This document shows positions 8,254 to 16,305 of a stretch of DNA of 20,331 nucleotides, piece after piece. Below the pieces are notes generated by a model. The model did not search any database. It saw only the letters and a list, made by a program, of their open reading frames with translations, and was not told the DNA's origin. The stretch is taken from the NCBI GenBank assembly GCA_009869945.1, contig WIXG01000809.1:1-20331 (forward strand), written 5' to 3'. Numbering within the stretch: the stretch's first letter is position 1; each line of letters starts with the position of its first letter. The DNA comes from Mesaphorura yosii (Eukaryota; Arthropoda; Collembola; Poduromorpha; Tullbergiidae). The position numbers and the translations under genes were made by a program.

Positions 8254-8413
8254 TATTTTTAATGAAACGCGCTGAACATATTGAACATCGAACATCAGCG
8301 TCCGACAGCGTCAACTGTTCCTAACCACGTGTCGCATCTACTCGCACTCCTCTTGGGAAGCCGCGGACTGATCTTACAGTGAGATGATCAATGGAACGAA
8401 ATACTCCGCCCGC

Positions 8414-8899
8414 CTACACGAACGCCTTGACCGCACGAAACAGTGCCCAGAGTTTGTCCAGGTTCGCCAGCACGAGCTCTACGAGGAGCGCCACGATGCA
8501 GTCAGCCACACAGGCCCCATACACGAGGAGTGGAATTGAATGGGAATGGAGAAGTACCTCCATTCCCATTTTCTTGGGTCGATCAGGTGGAGGTGGGAGC
8601 CCGAACAGAACGGCAGCTAACGGGCGGGGTTTGATGAAACCCGTGAGCTCTCGATAATTATCCGATGTCTCGTAGAGAATCTCCACATAATGATCGCTCA
8701 TTCGTTCCCACACTTCGTACAGCCCGGACTCGGCGATGGCGCTGATTGACCTGCCCATTCGTCTTTGGATCCAGTTGGCTGACATGGTCTGTACATTAAT
8801 ACTGACGAATGGATTTGCTGGTCCATCGAGCTGCTGCTGCTGTAGAGCATTAAGAAAGCCTTCAGGTGCCGCGTATATCTTTGTTACTGTACAAATCAT
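8414..8899 (-). CDS. C-terminal fragment resembling an ionotropic receptor
   Basis: The frame encodes 161 residues. The first part contains RRMGRSISAIAESGLYEVWE followed by a helix-like stretch, similar to the region of ionotropic glutamate-like receptors between the second ligand-binding lobe and the last membrane helix, where I.R.I..hhESGhY..W is common. A strongly hydrophobic segment near residues 121-143 (IPLLVYGACVADCIVALLVEL) would then be M4, and the protein ends shortly after. An in-frame stop lies just upstream of the ATG at 8899, and I find no earlier exons coding for the pore or ligand-binding domain between 8900 and 10060. It is therefore a 3' exon of a gene with distant exons, or a truncated pseudogene. 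If intact, the parent would be a chemosensory cation channel. The family call is tentative. Confidence 0.4.
   Translation of the reverse strand: MICTVTKIYAAPEGFLNALQQQQLDGPANPFVSINVQTMSANWIQRRMGRSISAIAESGLYEVWERMSDHYVEILYETSDNYRELTGFIKPRPLAAVLFGLPPPPDRPKKMGMEVLLHSHSIPLLVYGACVADCIVALLVELVLANLDKLWALFRAVKAFV
8539..8570. repeat. Perfect 13-bp inverted repeat (hairpin)
   Basis: Arms AATGGGAATGGAG (8539-8551) and CTCCATTCCCATT (8558-8570) are exact complements around the 6-base loop AAGTAC. It lies inside the receptor-like frame just before the hydrophobic segment, where it encodes KMGMEVLLHSH. Confidence 0.85.
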
Positions 8900-10086
8900 T
8901 TCAGCTTCTCAACTCGGATTATATACCCAATGGCTGCTGACATTAGCGTACAGTCCATAGCATATAGGAATTCACTTGTTCGCCCTAGTCCACATTAACC
9001 CGTGCCCAGTGCTCACAGTCAAGATTGGTTCCTTATTCTACATGGAACGATTCACAGAGTTCACGGTGTTTGGGCAAATTTTGTATCGGAGTGCAAGATC
9101 GATCTTGGTTAAACGAAGCAATTGATCGTGCTCTCCACGTTTGAGACACGAAGTTGCTGTTGTGTTTACTTGATTCTTCTTCTTTCTCTTTGTCTTGGAA
9201 TATTATCTGTCTCACGCTGACTCTGCATCCAGGCTCTCGCAAATAAAAGGAGAAATGTCAACTAAGCTCAAAGCTAGATAAAAATTTTGGTTGTTACTCT
9301 GCATTACTCATTCCATAATAAGTGATTCAGTGTTCATTCCGTTTCATGCTGCTTACAAGTTGTCCGCATTTGTTTGTGTTCACTGACTCGGCCTGCTCGG
9401 ATGTTATTTCCTGTGTAGAAGGCTAAATTGGCTACTTTTCCTACTCGTTATTGTGTTCTTCGGATCTCTTCTGGGTCTTTTAATAAGGCCGGGGAGCTTT
9501 TAGAATACGTCACGAAAGCGAAATTGAACAGTGTCCCAATAAATTCTTTTATCTTGACAATTTCGTAGGATTAGATCATTTCATCATTTCGTGATTCTAA
9601 AATTGCAACAATTGTCATTCATTTATGCTGACGTTGGTTCAGTTCAGAAATCGAAGCTACTGTTACGCTTAGGCTAAGCAAGTGAGTAAGCTGTTGAACT
9701 AAATGCAATGATTTTTTGCATTTTTGACCTTTACCTTGATCATGCCATTCGTGATTAATTTAGTACTTTGATATTTGACTCGCTTTTGGAGTTTTTTTTT
9801 GTTAACTTGCAAGCTAATTGTTGCGTGTCGCATTGCATGTCATCATATTGCAACACCACTTTATCCTGGTTATGAACGAATGCAACGCAAGCGAAGCGTA
9901 CGGCTGCCGTACTGGTCAACGTGGTCAGCCAAGTGGTATGATTCACTTTACCTTTTCCTGGAAATTAGCGACAAGCATTGTCAATATAAGGTTTCATTTG
10001 AATTCGTGTTTCCTTCATTCGTACAAGTGAGCTCCCATGAGCCGGGCAATTTTTAACTTGTGATCAACGTCCCTACAATCTTGAAA
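8900..10086. other. AT-rich intergenic region
   Basis: About 1.2 kb without a gene I can support. It separates the leftward receptor fragment from the rightward protease. Small frames at 9033-9242 (-), 9755-9946 (-) and 9775-10056 (+) have no family signature. The right end contains the likely protease promoter. No tRNA, transposon or long repeat was noticed. Confidence 0.5.
9985..10020 (+). promoter_or_regulatory. Candidate TATA plus initiator for the protease
   Basis: TATAAG at 9985-9990 is followed, at the expected spacing, by TCATTC at 10015-10020, an arthropod-type initiator with its A at 10017, 32 bp from the first T of the TATA element. That would give a 5' leader of about 70 bases before the ATG at 10087. 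The motif pair is seen; its use is inferred. Confidence 0.3.
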
Positions 10087-11464
10087 ATGAAGCTTAGCGG
10101 AAGTGTTTCTGACTTGATCCAGTACTCAATACTATCAGTACTGTTGACGGTCTCTTGCTCAGTGATAGCCATTCATCAAGGGACTCCAGCGAAGCCTGGA
10201 GAATTCCCGTTCACAGTACAGCTCATTACCCGAACCACCGTACAAGGCTCCAAGACGGAATATGCGTACTGCGGTGGATCAATTGTAAGTCCTAACGTTA
10301 TCCTGACGGCTGGCCATTGCGTGTACAATGGTACAAGGAACAGCACTAGTCAAAAATCAAAGGTCGTAGTGGTAGTCATTGCTGGTGAGATTATTCGGGA
10401 ACAAGTGTTTGGAAACACGAGTCAAGTCCGAATTGCCAAGCACATCTTTGTGCATGAAGAGTACAATGACACATGGTGTTCAACTGAACCAGGAGAGCAA
10501 TGTAACTTTCCATGGTACGACGTAGCCTTGCTGGTGTTAAACTATCCGCTTACGTTCAATGAGCTTGTCCAGCCGATTCCTTTGCTGGAGCCACATCACG
10601 TACCCTCGATCAAAGGTAAGTTATTTCAAAATCAAGTTTCATTCCACCTGCAAGTAGCCTTCATTTCACAATATCGTTTTTTCATGCCGTTTCTTCACAG
10701 ATGATGGCCAAATTTGCGGTTGGGGTGAGTCGGCTGTCAATTCGACTCCCACGACTCTGCAGAAGGCACCAGTGCATATCCGTCAAAGTGAACAATGCTG
10801 GGAGGAAATTGTCGAGTTTATAAACAACACGATCGCAGAAGAGTCGTTGAACATTACGCTGAACGTTGATGAATCTGAAGAAAGTGAGTCAGAAGAAGAA
10901 GAGATAAGCAGGCACGCAAGTGCGGTTATCTGTGCCACGAGCCTGAACGGAAGTGCAGTGTCTGGATGTCAAGGAGATTCGGGTAGCCCACTCCTTTGCT
11001 CCACCACCGACGACAACATCACTCGTGTCTGTGGCGTGTTTTCTTGGGGTTTTGTGCAGAATTGTGGTGAGTATCGAGCTCCGCAAGTATTTGCAGCCGT
11101 GGCCAACTTTTCTGGATGGATCAATGAAAAAATTTCGAAATTTAACTTGTAAGCGCAACTTGTCGTTTGTTGCTTGTGCACAGAACGGAGTTTTAGTAAT
11201 TGGCTTGTTTGGTTTCCTAGCTCTTGTGACCCCGTGAATGAGTTCAATTGCGGTGATGGAGCTTGTGTTCCACTCACAGTTCGATGCAATAATGTCAAAG
11301 ATTGCTCAGAGGGAACAGACGAATATCTCTGTGGAAACAGTACAAGCTTTAAGACAGCAATGGCCAGCGTGGGTGTTCGAGTGGCTATGACCTTTGAATT
11401 TGTGTTTGGAGTCGCTGCCACTGCGTTGTACTTGCTGATCTCATTTCGCATATCCCTTGGTTAA
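10087..11464 (+). CDS. Trypsin-fold serine protease with C-terminal LDLa domain and anchor
   Basis: Exons are 10087-10615, 10701-11148 and 11221-11464. Introns of 85 and 72 bp have GTAAGT/TTCACAG and GTAAGC/TTTCCTAG ends and join in frame, giving 406 aa. The ATG at 10087 (AAAATGAAG) precedes a signal peptide of about 28 residues. The peptidase-S1 domain follows: TAGHC (catalytic H77), WYDVALL (D145), GCQGDSGSPL (S270), and the Cys pairs expected at C62/C78 and C266/C298. Residues before the active Ser are S-G-C where trypsins have D-S-C, so trypsin-like Arg/Lys preference is unlikely. An acidic Ser/Glu insert lies at 233-244. The third exon adds a six-Cys LDLa module (C328-C363, calcium motif DCSEGTDE) and a hydrophobic stretch at about 380-401 with a very short tail, consistent with a type I membrane anchor or possibly a GPI signal. 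It probably acts at the cell surface. Substrate unknown. Confidence 0.88.
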
Positions 11465-11520
11465 CAAATCCTACTGATCCACTAAAAAAAACGGAAATTG
11501 CAATGTTAACTGAGTATGCT

Positions 11521-11526
11521 AATAAA
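11521..11526 (+). promoter_or_regulatory. Polyadenylation signal of the protease
   Basis: AATAAA lies 57 bp after the protease stop at 11464, in an AT-rich flank. The position suits the three-exon transcript. Confidence 0.6.
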
Positions 11527-12149
11527 CCCTTTGCTTGTCAAGATGAGATATTAGTTTTCAGTGCAGAAGCTTCAATTGATTTTATCTTATACGCACTTTC
11601 TTCAGTGTGCAAATTTTACTGATCAAATCTCACTGGAACGTGCTGGGATTCTTACTACGTTCTCTTTCTCACGCTTGGCTCCGTTCATATATCCACGTAC
11701 AAAATTGACATTCGACCCACTAACTGAGATTTCTCAGCTCAGGCTCAGACGAGCTTACGACACGCAATTCTATATTCTCTGCGTCGTTTTTTTACAAACT
11801 GCTGCTGCATGATGCACAATGTGTACAATGTAATGTAAAAGGATCACATTACCCGAGATGACTTACGGCACGGAAAAGACATTGGGACTAATAACTTAAA
11901 GGCGATTATCATTCATTCTTCTACTTCAATCTCGACCTCACACTTGCACGGCGTACTGGAAGAAGAGAAGAAGAGGCGCAGAAGAGATGGTGATTCACAC
12001 AAACAAGAATGCTACGGTTTATCTGCAAGTTGTGATTTGAATGAAATTTTATTCATCAACAAGCAGCAGCGTGGCGATAAGTTCAGAGACAAAAATACAT
12101 ACAATACATAAACAAACATAAATTTTGCGGAGGACAAATGAATCTGACG
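11527..12149. other. Intergenic, no gene seen
   Basis: AT-rich sequence between the protease and its broken copy. Short frames at 11561-11812 (+) and 12012-12254 (-) have no recognisable features. The N-terminal part of the broken protease, if it survives, is not identifiable here. Confidence 0.5.
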
Positions 12150-12510
12150 GTTGTCTTCTGTTTTGTCCGTCGTCGTCTCCTCGGTCTCATTGCAATTTAT
12201 TTCTTCGAAAGTTTTATCCGAAAACCACGAAGCTCGTCCCAACCTCATTCTCACAACTGCTCACTGTGTGTGGAATGCTACCATCTTCTTGACACGGTCA
12301 ATATCGCCTGTGGTGGTAAAAATGATTGCCGGTGAACTGCGCTGGGGTCGAGCTGGATTTACATGGCAGACAGGTCTTGTGCGTGACTTCGGATCCATGA
12401 CAAGTACAAAGGTCCCGAACACGCAAAATCGGACGAGAATGATTTGGCCGTGCTCGTGCTAACGTAGCAGTTGGACCTCACAGATTTCGTGTTTTTTAAC
12501 TCGAGTACTT
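12150..12510 (+). pseudogene. Broken trypsin-like protease copy
   Basis: One frame encodes ARPNLILTTAHCVWN (His codon at 12262) and then VVVKMIAGELRW, matching SPNVILTAGHCVYN and VVVVVIAGEIIR of the intact protease just upstream. The catalytic-Asp block DENDLAVLVL appears about 180 bp later in a different frame (Asp codon at 12441) and is followed by an in-frame TAG at 12465. The active-Ser block, the LDLa module and the signal peptide are not found. Order and spacing match exon 1 of the upstream gene, so this is best read as a frameshifted, truncated tandem relic that diverged long ago. Confidence 0.7.
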
Positions 12511-12917
12511 TTTGCTTAACCATAAGTCAGACGCCTTTCTTATTTCTGTTCCACTTTATTGGATAATTAACTGCGAAACTCAAATTGTTTTGTAAATGGG
12601 GATAAGATATTCTTAGCTTCACTGGTAGCCAATTAGTAGTTGGAAAATTGTTGTTGCTGATTCGCACAAATTGCAAATTATTTATTTACTCAAAATTCTA
12701 GTTGATTAAACTCAATTCTTGTGCGAAAAATCGCTTATGTGGCCAATACGTAAACTGTGAGGAAAAATTATAGTGATATCGTGCTGGCGGGGTGAGCCAA
12801 TAAACATGATAAAAAATTCAACATGTTGACCGACTCATTCTTTTTCAGGGTCTCATGGAATGTCTCTAACCTTCTTTCAGTTCGCGTTGAGCTGTCTTTT
12901 GCTGCCACTGCTGCGAC
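12511..12917. other. AT-rich flank of the first chemoreceptor-like gene
   Basis: No gene is supported. Two acceptor-like TTTCAG sites (ending near 12849 and 12881) lie close to the chemoreceptor ATG and could end a 5' intron. An overlapping frame from about 12860 begins with a signal-like hydrophobic stretch but stops after 62 codons and conflicts with the better-supported frame. Confidence 0.4.
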
Positions 12918-14132
12918 ATGTTGCCTCCTGGAATGATCCGCCCTTTGTATTTTCTGCTGCATTTGGCGACCTGGACACGAACCATACCTTGCGAATGGCA
13001 CCCGATGGCAACTGTACTCAAACTCCGTCCTGTGGGGAAGAGATTTGACCAATTCCTGACCACGTTCATAAGTGGGTTTGACATACTTGCCGCGGTATCA
13101 TTGAGCGCGTGCTACGCGCATTATAGCGAGACCCACAATTATGGGGGCGGGGTGCAGATAATGCTGATCATTATCCGCTTCGGATGCTTTCTGGTGCTAT
13201 TCGGGGCAATTGCCGTTCACGCCTGCCAGGAAGATTTTATTGCCCTGGCGAATAGCCTCCTGCAAACTAATGAAATGCTCAACAGTCAAAACGGAGCGCG
13301 AAGGGGGCAGCGCGCAGTGGCCTCATTCTTGCGCAAGGGCCTGCTCACACCTAAATGGGCCATGCTCACGGCCCGCTTGAGATCACGTGATTTCCTTCTT
13401 CAGTCTCTTATGCAAAGCGTGGTTCCGGCGTGCCTCATCGGCGTAGTCGGCATCTTCATCATTTTACAATGGCCAGGCTCGATTGAAAATCTTGCCCTGC
13501 AATACACTGGCAGCAAATGGCTCGCACTGATCTTCAGCCTCATTACATGTCTTGGTGGAGGACGTGGGCTGCTTCGTCTCAGCACGATTGGAATGATTTG
13601 TGGCCCAGTCGTATTCCTCCTGAACGCTTGGGTGCAGCAGATACTTACCGACTTGGGCGGGAAGACGCGGCTACGAGAAATTTTGAACCTGAAGTCTTCG
13701 TACAAAGCCGCCGCTGTCCTCAACGCAGTTCTTCATCAGGGCGCCTTCTCGGCCGTGGTCTTACCCTTTCTGTTTGCAATCGTCTGCCTAGTTCTCATTG
13801 GCGTCTCGGCCGGGCTAATTCTTGCTCGTGGCAGCCTCACCATCGTCCACGCAGTGACATTTGGTGAAGCAGCTGCCCTCTTGGTTGCGGCACTTTATCT
13901 CTGTCTCAAGGAACTCGCCACGCTGCTTCAAAGCAGCTCTGTCGTCGTCCATAGACTTGGCGAGATTGCTGAGCAGGAGCAGTCAATGGCACTGAAGAAA
14001 GAGGTAAGGGCGCTCACCCCAATCGGGATTCGGTTCGGCTCCTTCAGACTCCAAGCGCAATTCGGGCTCGAAGTCCTTTACTTCAACACACAGCAAATTG
14101 CGACGGTGGTTCTCATGCACCGTGCCACGTAA
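12918..14132 (+). CDS. Seven-TM chemoreceptor-like protein (gustatory-receptor-like)
   Basis: A single uninterrupted frame encodes 404 aa, the usual length of arthropod gustatory/odorant receptors. The N-terminal tail holds IPCEWHPMATVLKLRP, followed by about seven hydrophobic segments near 47-67, 78-102, 163-185, 201-213, 223-245, 277-303 and 315-335. A basic tail with VRALTPIGIRFGSFR (363-377) parallels the VLRSLRSFRIYAG tail of the second receptor at 16306-17641. This divergent tail and the lack of the insect TYxxxxxQF motif fit the springtail-type expansion. Receptors of this kind are ligand-gated cation channels in sensory neurons; the ligand is unknown. The coding sequence is visibly richer in G+C than the second receptor. 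A missing short 5' exon is possible. Confidence 0.65.
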   Translation: MLPPGMIRPLYFLLHLATWTRTIPCEWHPMATVLKLRPVGKRFDQFLTTFISGFDILAAVSLSACYAHYSETHNYGGGVQIMLIIIRFGCFLVLFGAIAVHACQEDFIALANSLLQTNEMLNSQNGARRGQRAVASFLRKGLLTPKWAMLTARLRSRDFLLQSLMQSVVPACLIGVVGIFIILQWPGSIENLALQYTGSKWLALIFSLITCLGGGRGLLRLSTIGMICGPVVFLLNAWVQQILTDLGGKTRLREILNLKSSYKAAAVLNAVLHQGAFSAVVLPFLFAIVCLVLIGVSAGLILARGSLTIVHAVTFGEAAALLVAALYLCLKELATLLQSSSVVVHRLGEIAEQEQSMALKKEVRALTPIGIRFGSFRLQAQFGLEVLYFNTQQIATVVLMHRAT

Positions 14133-14596
14133 TCATGGCCGTTAATTCACAAAACTAAAAAATCGCAAAAGATTTGGGGTACCGGCTGATTTTCCACCGT
14201 GTGTAATTTATTGGCCGACCAATAAGTTGTACGAATGGCAAGAAATTGTCATTGTAACCATGTAACTGTTAATTTACGGTACCAGAGTGGTACCGTATGA
14301 CCTCTTAAATTATAAATAAGAAGTGATGCTTTCCTTTTTGTTACTACACTAGAACTTTCCCATTTTAAATCTTGTAAATAAATAACCCACATATACAAGC
14401 AGCAATTTGGGGATGTTCTCATAAATTTTTGTATGGCCTTGAGTTGAATTCTCAAAAGCGCCACCACTACGAAGGAGGCTGTTGAGGACCGACATAAGAC
14501 GGCATCGGCGAAGGAAACTTTCCTAAACTCCATATTCGTTCGCAGTTGTCTGCTCCTTCGGAGCGAACAGTTGAAGAGGAAGGGTTCGGAATTACG
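14133..14596. other. 3' flank with GGTACC hairpin and possible receptor tail
   Basis: A perfect 10-bp inverted repeat with a 3-base loop (TACGGTACCA GAG TGGTACCGTA) lies at 14275-14297. AATAAA occurs at 14377-14382. A leftward frame at 14249-14608 (for example NCSLRRSRQLRTNMEFRKVS) may be the decayed tail of the chemoreceptor pseudogene to the right, but I cannot align it firmly. Confidence 0.4.
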
Positions 14597-15682
14597 AAAC
14601 CCACTCACGAGGACTTCCGTGCAACGCGCGGCGGTCGCGGACGCTTGGAGCGTCGTGCACGTTCTCCTGGAGCATGATCAGTCCTTGGCCAGTCAATTGA
14701 GCAGTATAGAATGGACAGAGTACAACAAATGAAGGAAGCAAGGAGGCAGGCATCCGCAGCCCTGCCCGAAACTGGACAATGACAAAGAACTGCTCTAGAG
14801 CGTCCACACGGCAATCGCCCAGAATTCTATAAGTATTTTGATCAGCAAATTCAAGCTTGTAGTGCATCATGTGTTGTAATAATATATTCAAATTTTCAAT
14901 CACATGCGAACGAGTCTTCTATCTATTACAATTTTCAGCACTCGTTTTTCACCGGCCATCTCCTCCTGATCGACCGTGGCAAATATCTGGTCTGTGGCTA
15001 GCTCAAACACGGACAACCTTGAACTGGTTCAATAAAACACAGGACGTTTACTCTGTACTGTACCAAAGTTCCATTCCACATGTCCGAGCTGCACGTGTAC
15101 GTAATCTCTTGAGCTCCATGTTGATGTTATCACTGCTGGATTGAACGGAACAGCAATACGATGCAAGAGCGCCATTGTCTTCTTGTCAGGGAGTGGGAAA
15201 ATCCTGCTCACGCACGACCGAGAGAAAATTGATCGCCAAATCCAACGCGTCCGTGGCTGGGGGAACATGTGCATTTGCTGGGGGAAACCTGGCCCAGATG
15301 CTGGCGGAACTACGCGCGAGAAGTGCCATTACAAACGTCTTCTCAGTCTCATCCTTCAGAGCTAACCTACATTTTTGCAACTTACGTAGTCTCCGGTCCA
15401 ACATCCCGCAGTTATTCACAAAGTCTTGCAAGAACCCGAAGTAATGAATGTCCCACTCGACATACAGTAGAATGGGACCAGCAGACCCGCTGTGAGAATT
15501 TGGTTTTGTGGAACATGACCACGTGACACGCTCAGTACACCCGTCAAACCTAGAATGCCAGCAATTGAGGTGTATACTATAAGTTTGAACATGAAGGTAT
15601 GCTGAAATAGATCCGTGTAGGGATTGTACGCAATGGGTGTAAGATGAAGGACGGTGAGGATTTTGATTGGGAGCACGTACAA
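14597..15682 (-). pseudogene. Chemoreceptor-like pseudogene, several frameshifts
   Basis: Reading leftward from about 15682, one frame gives FMFKLIVYTSIAGILGLTG and SVSRGHVPQNQILTAGLLVP. These align with the first two TM segments of the receptor at 16306-17641 (CLISLLGLSLMTYTSLALRG and VIPDFCWAIAVGVQMAFPLY). The alignment continues only in another frame from about 15475 (ILLYVEWDIHYFG, CGMLDRRLRKLQ), which stops at 15186. A third frame (15029-15274) gives a possible TM3 region, and a fourth (14597-14903) encodes a hydrophobic segment (LRMPASLLPSFVVLCPFYTA). No combination of good introns joins these, so I call it a pseudogene. Strand is opposite to both open receptors beside it. An intact gene with unusual introns is the alternative. 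Confidence 0.5.
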
Positions 15683-15791
15683 GGCTCGGGTTGGAGATTA
15701 TGTTGAAAGCTGCTAATGAAAGCAATCTAGATTCAATTGGCTTGGATTTTGTATGCTTTTATCTGCTGGACTGGAATGTCGGCCCCGGAAG

Positions 15792-15911
15792 AGAACCCAA
15801 ATGGTTTTGGGAATGTCAATGGATTTCTGCACGATTTCTTGAAATATTAATGCATATTGCTTTCCACGTTCTGGGACAAAACTGAATTTCTGCAAAATAT
15901 CCAACTGACTT
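15792..15911 (+). repeat. Direct repeat upstream of the second receptor, copy 1
   Basis: About 120 bp matching 16105-16225. The best-conserved core is TTTCCACGTTCTGGGACAAA followed by ACTGAATTTC and GCAAAATAT. Differences are scattered substitutions and a 2-base indel. Confidence 0.85.
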
Positions 15912-16104
15912 GTACAGAGATGAGGCGCACTAGTCAGGGCTTAAATTTTAAATTCCCCATTTCCTGCTTGCATTTTTAGTGGCTCTGTCGGGGCAACCCA
16001 TGCAAGAGTGAGAGGACGATGAAATTCCTGAAATATAGAGTGATGAACTTTTAGATGTAAATGTTTCATGCCAGATGAATACAACCCCTTGAAATACATC
16101 CTTT

Positions 16105-16225
16105 AGAAACCCAAAAGTTTTGGGAATATGAATGGACTTCCGCACGATATCTTGAAATATTTATGCATATTACTTTCCACGTTCTGGGACAAAACTGAAT
16201 TTCTCTGCAAAATATCTAACTGACT
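16105..16225 (+). repeat. Direct repeat upstream of the second receptor, copy 2
   Basis: Second copy of the block at 15792-15911, ending about 80 bp before the receptor ATG at 16306. It is therefore in the promoter or 5' UTR of that gene. Copy 1 may have belonged to another receptor gene since lost, or may be a duplicated control element. Confidence 0.85.
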
Positions 16226-16305
16226 TCGCGTACGTTTCAGTCTTCTTTCTTCGTGCACAACTTCAACATTTCAAGTTCTAAAGTCTTGAATCACGCGAAC
16301 ACATA

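Larger units (their letters stand above)
15726..16305. other. Receptor upstream region with duplicated block
   Basis: This lies between the leftward pseudogene and the rightward receptor and contains two copies of an approximately 120-bp direct repeat (listed separately). Short leftward frames across the copies are broken in one copy, so the block is probably noncoding. Confidence 0.5.

Noticed and set aside
12860..13048. Overlapping plus frame beginning with a signal-peptide-like stretch
   Set aside because: It is only 62 codons long and overlaps the 404-residue seven-TM frame, whose N-terminal text and membrane pattern are much better supported.
15713..16145. Reverse frames over the direct repeats encoding similar KSI.IPKT peptides
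   Set aside because: The frame is interrupted by a stop in the second copy and the best-conserved block is out of phase between copies, so the similarity reflects DNA duplication, not coding.
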